From Paenibacillus gorillae (GTDB lineage: Bacteria; Bacillota; Bacilli; Paenibacillales; Paenibacillaceae), in assembly GCF_000513275.1 (NCBI RefSeq), contig NZ_CBVJ010000101.1, forward strand, positions 1 through 45,526: a stretch of 45,526 bases of DNA, given 5' to 3'. The notes under the pieces were generated by a model. The model did no database searches and had not been told where the DNA came from. It saw nothing but the letters and a program-made list of their open reading frames with translations. Shown here piece by piece: positions 1-9,172 of this stretch (positions within the stretch are counted from its first letter, which is position 1; every line of letters starts with the position of its first letter). A program made the translations under genes and the position numbers.

Positions 1-1335
1 GAAACATCTTTAAGTATCTCTTCTATACTAGTAGTTTTGACTTCGGGTAAGTTTATGGTGGCTAATTTTCTATAATTACTAATTAATTGTTCTGAAGTCT
101 GGGAAATTAAATCAATTTTTGTGGTTGAATTATCTACAAATTCGATTGTTTCCCAGAAAAGACTGACAGAAAAAATATCTTCTATTTCCTTTAATAAGAA
201 CCGAACATCACTTTTGATCTTTTCATATATTTTTGTTTTGCTTTCTACTCCTCTTTGAGAAAAGTATTGATCAATTACCCTTTGATCAATTGAATCGATT
301 TTATAAATCTCTGGATAGATTTCTCTGTATAAGAAAGTCAAATTAGGAGAGTTAAGTCTTGAGGAAACAATGACAGACACTGTGCTCGCACGATTTATTA
401 AGTATTTAATTGATGAGATCGTTCTATCCACGTCATGAATACTTACCTCATCTAGTCCATCGAAAAAAATAGATAAATTTCTGGTCAGTTTCCCCATAGG
501 ATATAAAATAATCTTGCAATCTATAGCGTATAAGGGACTCTATATCACCCATTACACACTCTCTTAATCTGATAAATACGGGTATAGGCTCAGCTGTAGC
601 GCTTAATGTTTCATAATAACTTTCTAGGAATTTCTCCGAGCAATACAAAAATAACTTTTTTATAATTTCTGTTTTTCCTGTCCCTGCATGTCCTAAAAGG
701 ATGCTCATTTTATTACTGAGAATCTCTCCTTGTGACCTACTAAGCTCGTCTCCATTAATAGTTAACTCTAAGAAAGAGGTGGATTTTAAGAAGGTCCTTT
801 CTTCTACTGATATGGAAGAGTCTATAAATGCAATTTCATTTTGGGAAGAAAAGTAAAGTCGGTATATATCAAGATTTCCAACTTCATTTAGCAGTTCAGA
901 GAAGTTTTCTTCCTTAATCCAGCGTAATGTAACATTGTGCTCTCTGGCATTTCTTTGAATCATAACCCGAGAACTCTTTAAATTAGTATTAGCCAATTCT
1001 TGATCTGTACATTCTGGCTTTATATCAAGATTGGTATAAATATATATTTCATTTAACCTTCCTTTATAAAGGTTAAATGCTTTCTCTAATGATCCATGTA
1101 CTTGATCATAGAATGATGTGGAATTGTGACTGGTAGAATATTTGCATTGAAATCCATAGTATTTATCACCAGAATTGATTGGCTCGGTTTCTAATCCTGC
1201 TTGATTATAATTTGCTGTAAAATCATATCCGCTAACTTTAAATTTTCGCATGAATAGATGCCTGCACATTCTTTCAAATGCATCTTGTTTATCCGGATTC
1301 TTGATATTAAACTTGTTCCAATTAATAGAAATCAT
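1..1335 (-). pseudogene. Nuclease-NACHT NTPase (STAND-type, Avs/Cap4-like), frameshifted and cut by the window edge
   Basis: The start at 1335 follows a GAGGAG ribosome binding site. Residues ~1-110 look like a PD-(D/E)XK nuclease: an acidic LETEP stretch (49-53), then GFQCKY (61-66), the QxK half of the motif. A P-loop GHAGTGKT lies at 215-222. The frame then breaks in a run of seven A (463-469, plus strand). With one base fewer it reads FFDGLDEV, the acidic Walker B typical of NACHT ATPases, and stays open without a stop to position 1. The family couples a sensor C-terminus, here outside the window, to an effector nuclease in anti-phage defence. The domain calls rest on motifs seen; the defence role is inference. 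The indel may be real inactivation, phase variation or a sequencing error. Confidence 0.75.
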
Positions 1336-1867
1336 AAAATCACTCCTCTTCTCTTACATCGATATTACATCCTAATTCCGAAATGTATGATTTGCACCAC
1401 AGTTATGACTGAATCAGCTCCGTTAACGTTCAATTGGCTTGGGTGAGCGTATGAGCACGTGTACGCTCGGGAAGGACTTGATTCATGGGGTGACAAAGGG
1501 AGAACGCCCTGGTGGACGTTCTCCCCTTGTATTGGCTTGGTGACCCCAGCAGAAAATAATTGACTGCTGGTATCCACATGGGACAATGCTTCTACATTTC
1601 TCTGTTCTCCTTGCAAAATCCGATTCAGCCACTATTGGGCTCCATGATCGCGATAAAACTCAAAGGAAACATCCAAATTATATTTTCACCGTCACAAGCA
1701 CTGCTATCCTTCGATTAGGCTATTGCCGATACACTTGCCCCAGAAAGAGTACAAGTATTGTGTAGTAGCGATATTTGGCCAATGATGTGCTTCTTATCTT
1801 ATGTCCTTTAAAATGTATTGAAACCAACACAGACATTGAGGTTACGATAGGACAATATTATAAATTA
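1336..1867. other. Intergenic stretch with strong hairpins, possible mobile-element remnant
   Basis: No convincing gene is seen. Two inverted repeats stand out: GAGCGTA/TACGCTC around 1445-1470, and GGGAGAACG/CGTTCTCCC around 1498-1525. An 83-codon open frame on the minus strand spans both hairpins and has no ribosome binding site, so I do not call it. The first hairpin faintly resembles a degenerate group II intron domain V, but the apical stem is missing. Remnant of an unidentified element is the best reading. Confidence 0.3.
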
Positions 1868-2618
1868 TTAAATCTCTTCTTTGACTGCACTCTGCTTCTT
1901 TAAATTATCTTTGTGCTTCACATATACAATCGCTATAGGAAAATTTATTGCAGCCCCCTTTCCTCCATTCAGCAATCTAACTTCACGTGCACCGAAAACG
2001 TAATATTCATTTTCTAATAATTTCTTGATCATTTTTGTTAATTCAAAATCCCAATCTAACTCTTTCACCGGATTCAAAATCACTTAATAAATCACCAAAA
2101 TCATGTAGGTATTGCAAAAAGCCTGAAATCAATTCAACCTCAGTCTCATTTTTGGGTTCATCATGATCAAACTCATATCCCATTGCTCGATCCAAAATAT
2201 TAATGATTTCTTTTCCCGTTGTAACTCTAGGTAATTTTTCAGGAATATTCTCTTTGATTCTTTTAATTCTCAGAAGTTTATCCTCTTGGCGCTCAAGGCT
2301 TTTAGATACCCAATGCTCATGTTTTACTTTAATTTGTTTAATAATTTCTTTGGTAAACGTCTCAGGTTGGTCATCAATCATCTTGTGATGAATGCGACAT
2401 AAAAGAATTAAGTTGTCATATCTATCGATTTTATCCTTAGGACGGTTTTGATCATGTCTAGGCCCATTCATTTGACCAGAAATAATATGGCATTCCTCAC
2501 CGATAATTGACGAATCATCTTTTTCAGTCTCATCAATAATTAGTTCAAGCTTGCATATGGAACATCTATTTCCCGATCTACCCCATAATGTCTTTCTAGT
2601 CTTATCTGAGATCGACAT
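1868..2618 (-). pseudogene. HNH endonuclease family protein, frameshifted near its C-terminus
   Basis: The N-terminal part (2618 to 2043) has an HNH-type zinc site: CSIC at residues 19-22, CHII at 43-46, and NLILLCRIHH (69-78). A GGGAGG ribosome binding site lies upstream of the start. The frame ends after 191 codons, but the -1 frame continues to 1868 with protein-like sequence (KELDWDFELTKMIKKLLEN) and no start signal of its own. Removing one T from the T4 run near 2077-2080 fuses the two parts into 249 residues, and the total length is then divisible by three. HNH proteins cut DNA and are common in mobile elements, restriction and defence. The target is unknown. Two overlapping genes are a less likely alternative. 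Confidence 0.65.
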
Positions 2619-3001
2619 GCAATTATCGCTGACCTCCCTTAAATATGGGTTCGACTTGACTTATGTCATAGATATATTATTCCAAGTTTCCCCATTGAAA
2701 CAAATAGCTCGCTATTTGCTATTTAGTACAATCATTCCACGTTATGAATTGTAGTTTTAAATCTCCCCCCAAGAGGCTGCCTCTTGAGGAATAACACAAT
2801 ATTATAGCACCATTCAAACACTTTTTAAGCTTCTATAACCTTCTTGCATTGTCATTTTTTTTCGTAACTTATGGAAATATCACTTAATAATCTGTTCCAG
2901 TAGAGCACATGCACCAAATGGTGCAGACTGGTCATATGGCCAAAGGAAGGTTCTTGTCAACTTTGGACATGGCAGCAGAAGTCTGGCATGATTAGAGACG
3001 C
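2619..3001. other. AT-rich intergenic stretch, no gene seen
   Basis: It contains a short hairpin CAAGAGG-ctg-CCTCTTG at about 2770-2786 and a near-palindrome GCACCAAATGGTGC near 2913. Neither is followed by a T-run. No coding signal is seen on either strand. It should hold the promoter of the HNH gene (start 2618) and the 3' end of the DUF3800 gene. Confidence 0.4.
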
Positions 3002-4119
3002 TTATGGTAAAAGTACTTGTTCTTTAAGTTGTTCATCAATACTAATTGATTTAAATAATAAGGCTCTACACTTCTTTTCTGACTTCCACGTTAATTTAGT
3101 AATCAATTTCAGGTTTTCGCGTTCAATTTCACCAACATTTGCTATGGTCGAGCTAATGTCCTCTATGGAGTTTCTCCTAATGAAAGTGTATAACTTCCCA
3201 AGGAACCCCATCATAATATCTGACAACTGAATTAGTCCTGAACTTTTGGAATTAATAAATTTATAATGGTCTAACTCTCTTCCTCTATCCATAAATTTAT
3301 AGTCTTTCAATATCAACTCTATCTGATCTTCTTGATCAAAATAGTGAATTGAATTCTTAAACATACACAAGGGATTAGTATAAAAAATCGAATAATCATT
3401 CATCAAAATATGCTTTTTTCATTTGTTATAAATGGAATGTCTTTAGTTTTTTTAGAAGCCTTTAGAATTTGTACTGTTGTTGCAATTCCCAGGTGACTTT
3501 TCTCATTATCGCTATAGGGTTCAATCAACTCAATGATCTCGTCTATAAAATCAACAATTTCATTTTCTTGAATACTAGGGTAACCGTACCTGAAAAATAT
3601 CTCTTCTGTTCTTTCTATATTCTCGTTTAAGACTAGATAAAAATCATTTTTAATATGATTTGCAAAAGTAAAGTCAAAAGCCCCTATTGTTTCTGAACCT
3701 ACTATTGCCGAATCAATGATATCCACAATTGAAAAATACAGCGGGTTCAAGTTACTATAGTGTAAATACAAATTCTTGGAATCTATCCACTTTAGAACTT
3801 GATTTATTTTTCTAGATTTCAGTACATCTGGAAAATCCCCGGAAGCTATATGCTTGAATTTAACATCAGTGATCGTTTTTTGTAGTTTTAAGCTTTGGAA
3901 CAATTCCGTAGTATCAACATTTGTACTCTTCCCCTCATATGCCAGACCGCCTAGAATAAAATTTTGATCTACAGGAATATTAAATTTCTCTTCCTCAACA
4001 TGAAACTTTCTTCCGTTATTGGTTTCATCATAGTAAAAAGTATATGTTTCATTCACTCCTTCCAACCCATGAAGAAGAATCGCATTATTTCGAAATTCAT
4101 TAACATCAATTTTAATCAT
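3002..4119 (-). pseudogene. DUF3800-like protein split by a one-base deletion
   Basis: The first frame (4119 to 3403, ribosome binding site AAGGGG) begins with the acidic YYDETNN signature (residues 29-35) expected near the N-terminus of DUF3800 proteins. The second frame (3406 to 3002) has the C-terminal hallmark LIQLSDIMMGFLGKLY. The break is at a run of six A on the coding strand near 3412-3417. Adding one A gives a smooth ITNEKKHILMNDYSIFY join and a 372-residue protein with total length divisible by three. As it stands, the first frame's stop overlaps the second frame's ATG (TGATG), so translational coupling of two halves is possible. DUF3800 proteins have an RNase H-like fold and are frequent in defence neighbourhoods. 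The biochemical role is unknown. Confidence 0.65.
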
Positions 4120-4507
4120 ACATTGGACCCCTTATTGTTAGAGTTACCATTCAGCTAATATTTTTGTAACGAACCTCATACAATTCGTTAAAACCCTGGT
4201 GCGCGAATCACCTCTTCTAAATTCTACCATACCTTGGGGCATTAGCACACAATTCTCTAGTCAAAAAGAACTAAAAAAACCTGGAACTTTAGGTCTCAGA
4301 GGTTGCAAAATTCTTAATATCACATACTTCTAAACTTTCGATCTCTACTAATATCAAGAACGAGTTATATCTTAAGACTTTTCGTTTATAGTTGAAAGTT
4401 ATGGAGTATAATTGGAAGGATGAGGATGTTGGTGAAAAGAGAAAATTAGACAAACTGATTTTCCTTAGGTATAGCGGTATCATTAATACTTATGGGGGAT
4501 ATGTGAT
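4120..4507. other. Intergenic region between divergent accessory genes
   Basis: This AT-rich stretch separates the DUF3800 gene (minus strand) from the HNH gene at 4508 (plus strand), so it should carry divergent promoters. I could not assign -35/-10 boxes with confidence. A 64-codon minus-strand frame (4289-4483) has no ribosome binding site or recognisable sequence and is not called. Confidence 0.35.
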
Positions 4508-5481
4508 ATGAATGAAGAGATACTGGAGATGTTCTCCTTCTTTGAACAGCAATATGATGCTTGTGTACTCCCTTTGAATTGGGAGGGTGTGAAGTATCTC
4601 GGCTCTAAACAAGATCAAACTTGCCGTTTCTGTCAAAAAAGGCAGATCAGAAGTTACTTTCAAGAAGAAAGCTCATGCAATCCCCGAAATGCTCGGTAAT
4701 AAACGTTTATTAAGCCATTATGAATGCGATAGCTGCAATCAATTTTTCTCCGATATGGAGAACCATCTTGGCAATTATACTTCCTTCTGGCGGGCTGTTT
4801 CTCAGGTTAGAGGAAAGCGCGGAACCCCAAAGTATAAGAAGAATCTTGAGATCCAATCAGTTGATGGTCAACTGCGAATTGGTGATTACATCGATAGCCC
4901 TTCCATCATCCACAATGATGAAAATAAAGAGATCATCCTCCCTGGGGTAAGAGAACCATACATTCCGATTGCAGTATATAAATGTTTCGTAAAAATGGCT
5001 CTCACCTTAATGCCAGAATCCGAGATACAGCATTTCAAAAAAACCATTGAATGGGTAATGGAACCCGATCACTCGATAAAGAAATGTCCGTTTGGATTGA
5101 AAGCTTTTGTACAGTTTACTCCTGGATTCAAAGTATATCCCCATCCCTGTAATTGGTTATTTTTCCGGAAAGAAAATATAGAACCTCACATCCCGTATTC
5201 TATCTATGCAGTTTGCTTCAGCAGTCTTATGTTTCAAGTTACTATTCCTCATTGCGAATGTGATATTAATTTTCTTACTTTTTTAGAAAAAGGGGGGGCA
5301 AGCAGAAATCGCTGCTTTGCCTTCGCCGTATTATGAGAACCATCCTCTTGGACCATCTCATATCCAAGTAAAAGATTTATCTGGCACTGACTGGGCTCGT
5401 GGTGAAAAAGAATACATCTCGATTTCATACGATCTCAAAGAGGAAATACTCTCAAACAAAATAAACTCTGAGGAACCATAG
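4508..5481 (+). pseudogene. HNH-type nuclease/zinc-motif protein broken by two homopolymer insertions
   Basis: Three consecutive frames make one protein. The first part has TCRFCQK (CxxC at residues 39-42). After an A6 run near 4637-4642, dropping one A continues as KGRSEVTFKKKAHAIPEMLG and then ECDSCNQFF, the CxxC-AHAIPE-CxxCN layout of a known HNH endonuclease group. The second break is at a G7 run (about 5292-5298). Dropping one G continues through YYENHPLGPSHIQVKD to a TAG at 5479-5481. With both corrections the length is divisible by three and gives 323 residues. A G-rich ribosome binding site precedes ATG 4508. The role is unknown; nuclease activity is inferred from the motifs. Confidence 0.65.
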
Positions 5482-5702
5482 CTGTAAAAGTTAAACCATT
5501 CCTAGTAAAGAAAATGCCCATGATCAAGGGACCTCGACCTGGGCAGACATTAATCACCAAACTATTCTCTTCAGTAATGGACCAAGTCCAACTAGAATTT
5601 CATACAGCTACCCCTTTTCTGGTATAGCCGCTCCTTCAATGTTTATTTATCTTCACTTCTCATACTGCGGGAGCCTACCCGCAACATACTCCTTATTTGA
5701 AG

Positions 5703-5749
5703 GTAACATAAGAAAGGTGCTGATTTTGTCAGCACCTTTCTTATGTTAC
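5703..5749. repeat. Perfect 21-bp inverted repeat (hairpin)
   Basis: Arms 5703-5723 and 5729-5749 are exact reverse complements around a 5-nt loop (TTTTG). The stem base is A-rich on the left and T-rich on the right, so it could act as a bidirectional rho-independent terminator for the plus-strand HNH gene that ends at 5481. It could also be a remnant of a small palindromic mobile element. The rest of 5482-6108 shows no gene. Confidence 0.7.
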
Positions 5750-5994
5750 ATATTAACCAATTCCCATTCTCGATACTTTCAAGATCAATCAGTTGCCATA
5801 GTACTCTCCGGTTCCTGCAGAATACGATTAAGCGTTTGAAACTGCTTTTCACTAAAACTGTCAGCTTGTTTACCCTCTACTGCCATTGCCCACCATAATG
5901 TGCCGTTAATTCCACAACTCCCGCAGGTTCTCGGAATGATCTTGAACTGACCCATTTGAGGTGGGTAATACCGTTTTTGTGAGGGCTGAGTGGA

Positions 5995-6025
5995 TAAAGA
6001 AAAACCACCCTGCGAGAGGGTGGTT
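5995..6025 (-). terminator. Rho-independent terminator of the small membrane peptide gene
   Basis: The minus strand reads AACCACCCT-ctcgc-AGGGTGGTT followed by TTTCTTT. It lies 84 nt after the stop codon of the 32-aa peptide gene (6109-6207). The two together define a short, self-contained minus-strand transcript. Confidence 0.7.
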
Positions 6026-6108
6026 GGGTGTTAAGCCTATTTAATATATTTAAAAGTCCATTATCAGCCATTGTAAATAAAACAGATGAAACAAACTTAT
6101 TATAGAGT

Positions 6109-6207
6109 TTACTTTACCTCACACAATCGAGAGATAGCCATATAATCGAGTACTTTCACAACGATCAAAGCAATGAAGCCTGTCAAAGTAGCAATTTCAC
6201 CAACCAT
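6109..6207 (-). CDS. Small single-span membrane peptide, type I toxin/holin-like
   Basis: This 32-residue frame starts at ATG 6207, 9 nt after a GGGAG ribosome binding site; in-frame ATGs at 6213 and 6216 sit too close to that site. It reads MVGEIATLTG, then a hydrophobic stretch FIALIVVKVL, then DYMAISRLCEVK. One membrane span with a short charged tail resembles the 'holin-like' and TxpA/BsrG-type peptides of Bacillota type I toxin-antitoxin loci. A terminator follows at 5995-6025, so the mRNA would be about 250 nt, the usual size for such loci. No antisense antitoxin RNA promoter was identified, so the toxin role is inference. Confidence 0.5.
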   Translation of the reverse strand: MVGEIATLTGFIALIVVKVLDYMAISRLCEVK

Positions 6208-6303
6208 AGACATCATCTCCCGAATGTTATCCATTATGCCATGTCCCCGATCGACATTGAATTCCAACCTCTCGATTGGATGAGGCGGGACACTTCTGTT
6301 ATA

Positions 6304-6951
6304 TCACATTTGAAGATATGCGTGCAAATAGTCTTCAACACACTTGAATGTCAGGAACTTTTCCTTACGATTCTTGAGTCTCCTTAACCCTCTAACTAGC
6401 TTATGTTCAGGAAACATATCTAAGAGTAACTTCAAATTCAGGTGGTTGAGCTTCGTGGTCGATAAGTGCAGGACTCTAAAAGTGAATACATTTTTGTTCT
6501 CAATTAGAGCATTTAGTGCATCTTGCAACTGATCACTTACTGTAACCCTTGGATACTCGGTTAGGATTGTAACTCCAGTTCCTAAATTCAGGTGTTTTAC
6601 ATCTTTAAAAGATGTGTTCACAAAAATTACATTCTCAAACTTAGCACTCCTAAAATTACACCCTTCAAGCAGCGCTCCGACAAAAATACAGTTTCTGAAT
6701 GTAGCCCCCTCAAAATCCCCCTTCCTTAAGTTAGTCCCAAGAAAGTCGACCCCATCAAATCTAGCCTTCTTGAAGACACATTTGGTCAGGATTGCACCTC
6801 TGAAGTTTACGTTCTTAAACTTTGCACTATCAAAATTAACCTGAAATGACCTGCTCTTACAGAAGTATATGTAGCTATAACTTCGACCGATCTTCATTGT
6901 CTTAAAAGAGTTTAGTCGATATATCTTCAATCTCTTGATAGCTTTTGCCAT
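6304..6951 (-). CDS. Pentapeptide-repeat protein
   Basis: 215 residues. From about residue 36 to 118 phenylalanine or leucine recurs every five residues (for example ANFRG/AKFKN/VDFLG-like units), the A(D/N)LXX pattern that folds as a right-handed quadrilateral beta-helix. The flanking N-terminal (1-35) and C-terminal (119-215) parts are basic and not recognised; the C-terminus is probably helical. There is no signal peptide or membrane span, so it is likely cytosolic. The start follows AAGGTG. Some pentapeptide proteins mimic DNA and protect gyrase (Qnr/MfpA) and others are immunity or effector modules. Nothing here selects among these. It is intact, unlike several of its neighbours. Confidence 0.8.
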   Translation of the reverse strand: MAKAIKRLKIYRLNSFKTMKIGRSYSYIYFCKSRSFQVNFDSAKFKNVNFRGAILTKCVFKKARFDGVDFLGTNLRKGDFEGATFRNCIFVGALLEGCNFRSAKFENVIFVNTSFKDVKHLNLGTGVTILTEYPRVTVSDQLQDALNALIENKNVFTFRVLHLSTTKLNHLNLKLLLDMFPEHKLVRGLRRLKNRKEKFLTFKCVEDYLHAYLQM

Positions 6952-7071
6952 TAGGACACCTTCAATTTAACATTTTCCATATAACTTTATTATACCAAAG
7001 TGCTGTTTTGGATCGCAAATTCATACCTTCATCCCCGAACATATACTAACATATAGACCCCCACTCAAGCA

Positions 7072-7102
7072 GACAGCCCTTATTAATCTAATAAGGGCTG
7101 TC
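7072..7102 (-). terminator. Perfect 13-bp hairpin behind the ART-like gene
   Basis: GACAGCCCTTATT (7072-7084) and its exact complement (7090-7102) flank a 5-nt loop, 7 nt past the stop codon of the gene at 7109-7786. No T-run follows on either strand, so it may act as an RNA 3'-end stabiliser or processing site and not as a classical intrinsic terminator. Confidence 0.45.
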
Positions 7103-7108
7103 CACTGC

Positions 7109-7786
7109 TTACACCAAAATACTTTTCAATGTAGAGATCCCATGAATCTGACTTATAATTTCTTTTGGACAATCCTTCAGAAACTTTGTAACGCATGCAG
7201 GGTTATATAAGACGATATGAAGATGACCTCTATCGAAATCAAATACCAAATCTCCCTTGACCCTCCACTCGCGCTCGTGTGTCCAATCAGTTATATCCCA
7301 TTCTTTCGTGGATTCGTTATATTTGAACTCATTGTCGACAATTCTCCACCACTCATCCTTGTGAAGAAAATCTTTAGCGGTTTGTGTCTCTTCGTATATC
7401 ACTGACCGTGCACCATACTCTCTATACATTTGGGATTTTACGAATGAAAGTCCTACCCCACAGTAACGTAGTTTTTCTTTCAGGTTTTGACTTCTCCTAA
7501 ATTTCTCATGTTCTACATTTTGAACAATAGCGTAGAGTGGAGCATCTTGGAAGCATACGGCTTTTGAATCACCAACAATATAAGCATCTTTGGTGCTTCC
7601 ATTCAGTTGCTTTGCTTTTAATATTTCGATCAGGTTTTCGACAGCCAGTAGATTTATCTCTTCAAATGACTTTCCAGATAAATCAATTCCGGCTGCGGGT
7701 CTAGTCAAATGAGTGAGCCGTCCTGTCAAATCCGACCTGCTAACAATTCTATTAACCCATGCTTCATATGTAATTCCCACTACCAT
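7109..7786 (-). CDS. ADP-ribosyltransferase-like/DUF2971-like accessory protein
   Basis: 225 residues; AAGGAG precedes the start. Seen motifs: RSDLTGRLTHLTR (17-29), NLIEILKAKQL (51-61), AVCFQDAPLY (76-85), GLSFVKSQMYREYGARSVIY (112-131), and HEREWR (170-175). The order 'R...HLTR - ENL.EIL...L - avCFqDaPL - E.EWR' recalls the DarT/DUF4433 and DUF2971/AbiGi-like families, which share an ADP-ribosyltransferase-type fold. This is a pattern-level assignment, not a database result. It lies 99 nt downstream of the kinase gene on the same strand, so the two are probably co-transcribed. A toxin or effector controlled by the kinase is a testable inference. A 13-bp hairpin follows the stop. Confidence 0.5.
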   Translation of the reverse strand: MVVGITYEAWVNRIVSRSDLTGRLTHLTRPAAGIDLSGKSFEEINLLAVENLIEILKAKQLNGSTKDAYIVGDSKAVCFQDAPLYAIVQNVEHEKFRRSQNLKEKLRYCGVGLSFVKSQMYREYGARSVIYEETQTAKDFLHKDEWWRIVDNEFKYNESTKEWDITDWTHEREWRVKGDLVFDFDRGHLHIVLYNPACVTKFLKDCPKEIISQIHGISTLKSILV

Positions 7787-7885
7787 ACCATCTCCTTAAT
7801 AATTTATAAATGTGTCTATTAAATTCACTTTGATAGTTTAGGCTCAACCTGTTGTTTTATTCCATAAGGTTTATAGACTTGTTAC

Positions 7886-9115
7886 CTACTCGGCAGATTC
7901 TTTGCGGAGTGAAGGGAACACCTTCGAATACAATTCAGCCTTCATTTCTTCAATACTAGTAAACCTCTGGCTCTTATCCGGAGAAATTGCTCTTGAAATG
8001 AATTCCTTCAATGCTTCATTGGTTTCACGATGATACCCAGTTGTTCGACCAGTAAGAATAAAATAAATGACTTTTCCAAGTGCGTAAGTCTCGTGTCTTA
8101 TTTCATAATTCTCGAAACCAACTGCAGTCAAGTCAGTGTAATCATTAATAGCTCCTTTGATTTCTGTTCCCTGTCTGGTTAAAGTACTATTAGGTCGTTT
8201 TACCAAGCCGAAATCGGAGACCTTTAAGAAGGAAGCACCATCGCCATAATGCTTGACTAAAATATTTGTGTAACTGATGTCCCTATGGAGTATTCCTGTT
8301 GAATGAATATAATTGAAGGCACGAATTAACTGTTCTACATAAACTCTTCTTTTGTTAAACGTTAGTGTAGAGTTGCTCCGGTTTATGTATTTAGACAATG
8401 TCTCATCTGCGTACTCCATTACATACTCATTCTTCTCATCATCATAGGAATAGGCTTTAATGACAAACAGACTATCCAAGGTTCGAAGATCGTAAAATTC
8501 ATTCTTAAATCGCTCCAGCTCATCAGGTCGCAAATCACCTTCCGCTCGTTTAACAGCGAAGTAAGAATTATAATGTGGATCTTTATACTTTAGCACCTTC
8601 GCGTATGAACCCTCACCAATAAACTTTAATTTTGCAATAGCACTTGGTATTGTGCCTGGGATTGTCATGGTATCAACTAAAGTAAAAATAGGCTTGTCCT
8701 CTATGATATCTATTGGTGGGAAATCCTCAGGGATAGGACTTCCTCCACTCATGGATAGGAAAGATCTGCATTTGCCCATAATTTCTTCATAGTAGTCATT
8801 GATCTCAAAAGCAAAATCACCTTTAAGTGTAGCTTGAGTTACCCTTATCTGTTCAATTAAATCGATGAGCTCTTTACTTTGAGCAGCATTATAATGTCCA
8901 CCACCATCTGTGTAGCGCTTCTGATTCATGAATTCGAACAAACTATTAAACTGAGTATGAAATATTGCAAACAATTCTTTAAGCCTCTCATCAGAAATAT
9001 CATCGTAGAACCCTCTGAAGAGCGCCACACTATCTGAACTGTGTCTTGAACCCACTTGATTTAGTTTTATATGCAAAAATTTTGTTGGATCAGTAATGTA
9101 GATCTCCTCCATCAT
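7886..9115 (-). CDS. Hanks-type Ser/Thr protein kinase with an N-terminal helical domain
   Basis: 409 residues. The first ~155 residues are an unrecognised, mostly helical extension. The kinase domain follows: glycine loop GEGSYAKV (167-174), ATP-binding Lys in FAVKRA (~189), catalytic loop HRDISYTN (277-284) and DFG (301-303). The usual Lys of HRDLKPEN is replaced by Ser, while Asp279 and Asn284 are kept. Activity is likely but should be checked. There is no membrane span or PASTA repeat, so this is not the housekeeping PrkC type. It is co-directional with the ART-like gene 99 nt downstream. Kinases of this soluble kind occur in phage-defence loci (for example Stk2). A defence role here is inference from the neighbourhood. 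Confidence 0.8.
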   Translation of the reverse strand: MMEEIYITDPTKFLHIKLNQVGSRHSSDSVALFRGFYDDISDERLKELFAIFHTQFNSLFEFMNQKRYTDGGGHYNAAQSKELIDLIEQIRVTQATLKGDFAFEINDYYEEIMGKCRSFLSMSGGSPIPEDFPPIDIIEDKPIFTLVDTMTIPGTIPSAIAKLKFIGEGSYAKVLKYKDPHYNSYFAVKRAEGDLRPDELERFKNEFYDLRTLDSLFVIKAYSYDDEKNEYVMEYADETLSKYINRSNSTLTFNKRRVYVEQLIRAFNYIHSTGILHRDISYTNILVKHYGDGASFLKVSDFGLVKRPNSTLTRQGTEIKGAINDYTDLTAVGFENYEIRHETYALGKVIYFILTGRTTGYHRETNEALKEFISRAISPDKSQRFTSIEEMKAELYSKVFPSLRKESAE

Positions 9116-9172
9116 TAACCCATCTGGGAATAATCACCACACTACCATTATACTAAATACCTACTACTGTTT

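Noticed and set aside
1365..1616. 83-codon minus-strand frame
   Set aside because: No ribosome binding site, spans two hairpins, and has no recognisable protein features.
4289..4483. 64-codon minus-strand frame
   Set aside because: No ribosome binding site or recognisable features; lies in the divergent promoter region.
5877..6071. 64-codon minus-strand frame over the terminator at 5995-6025
   Set aside because: It translates straight through the terminator hairpin and has no start signal.
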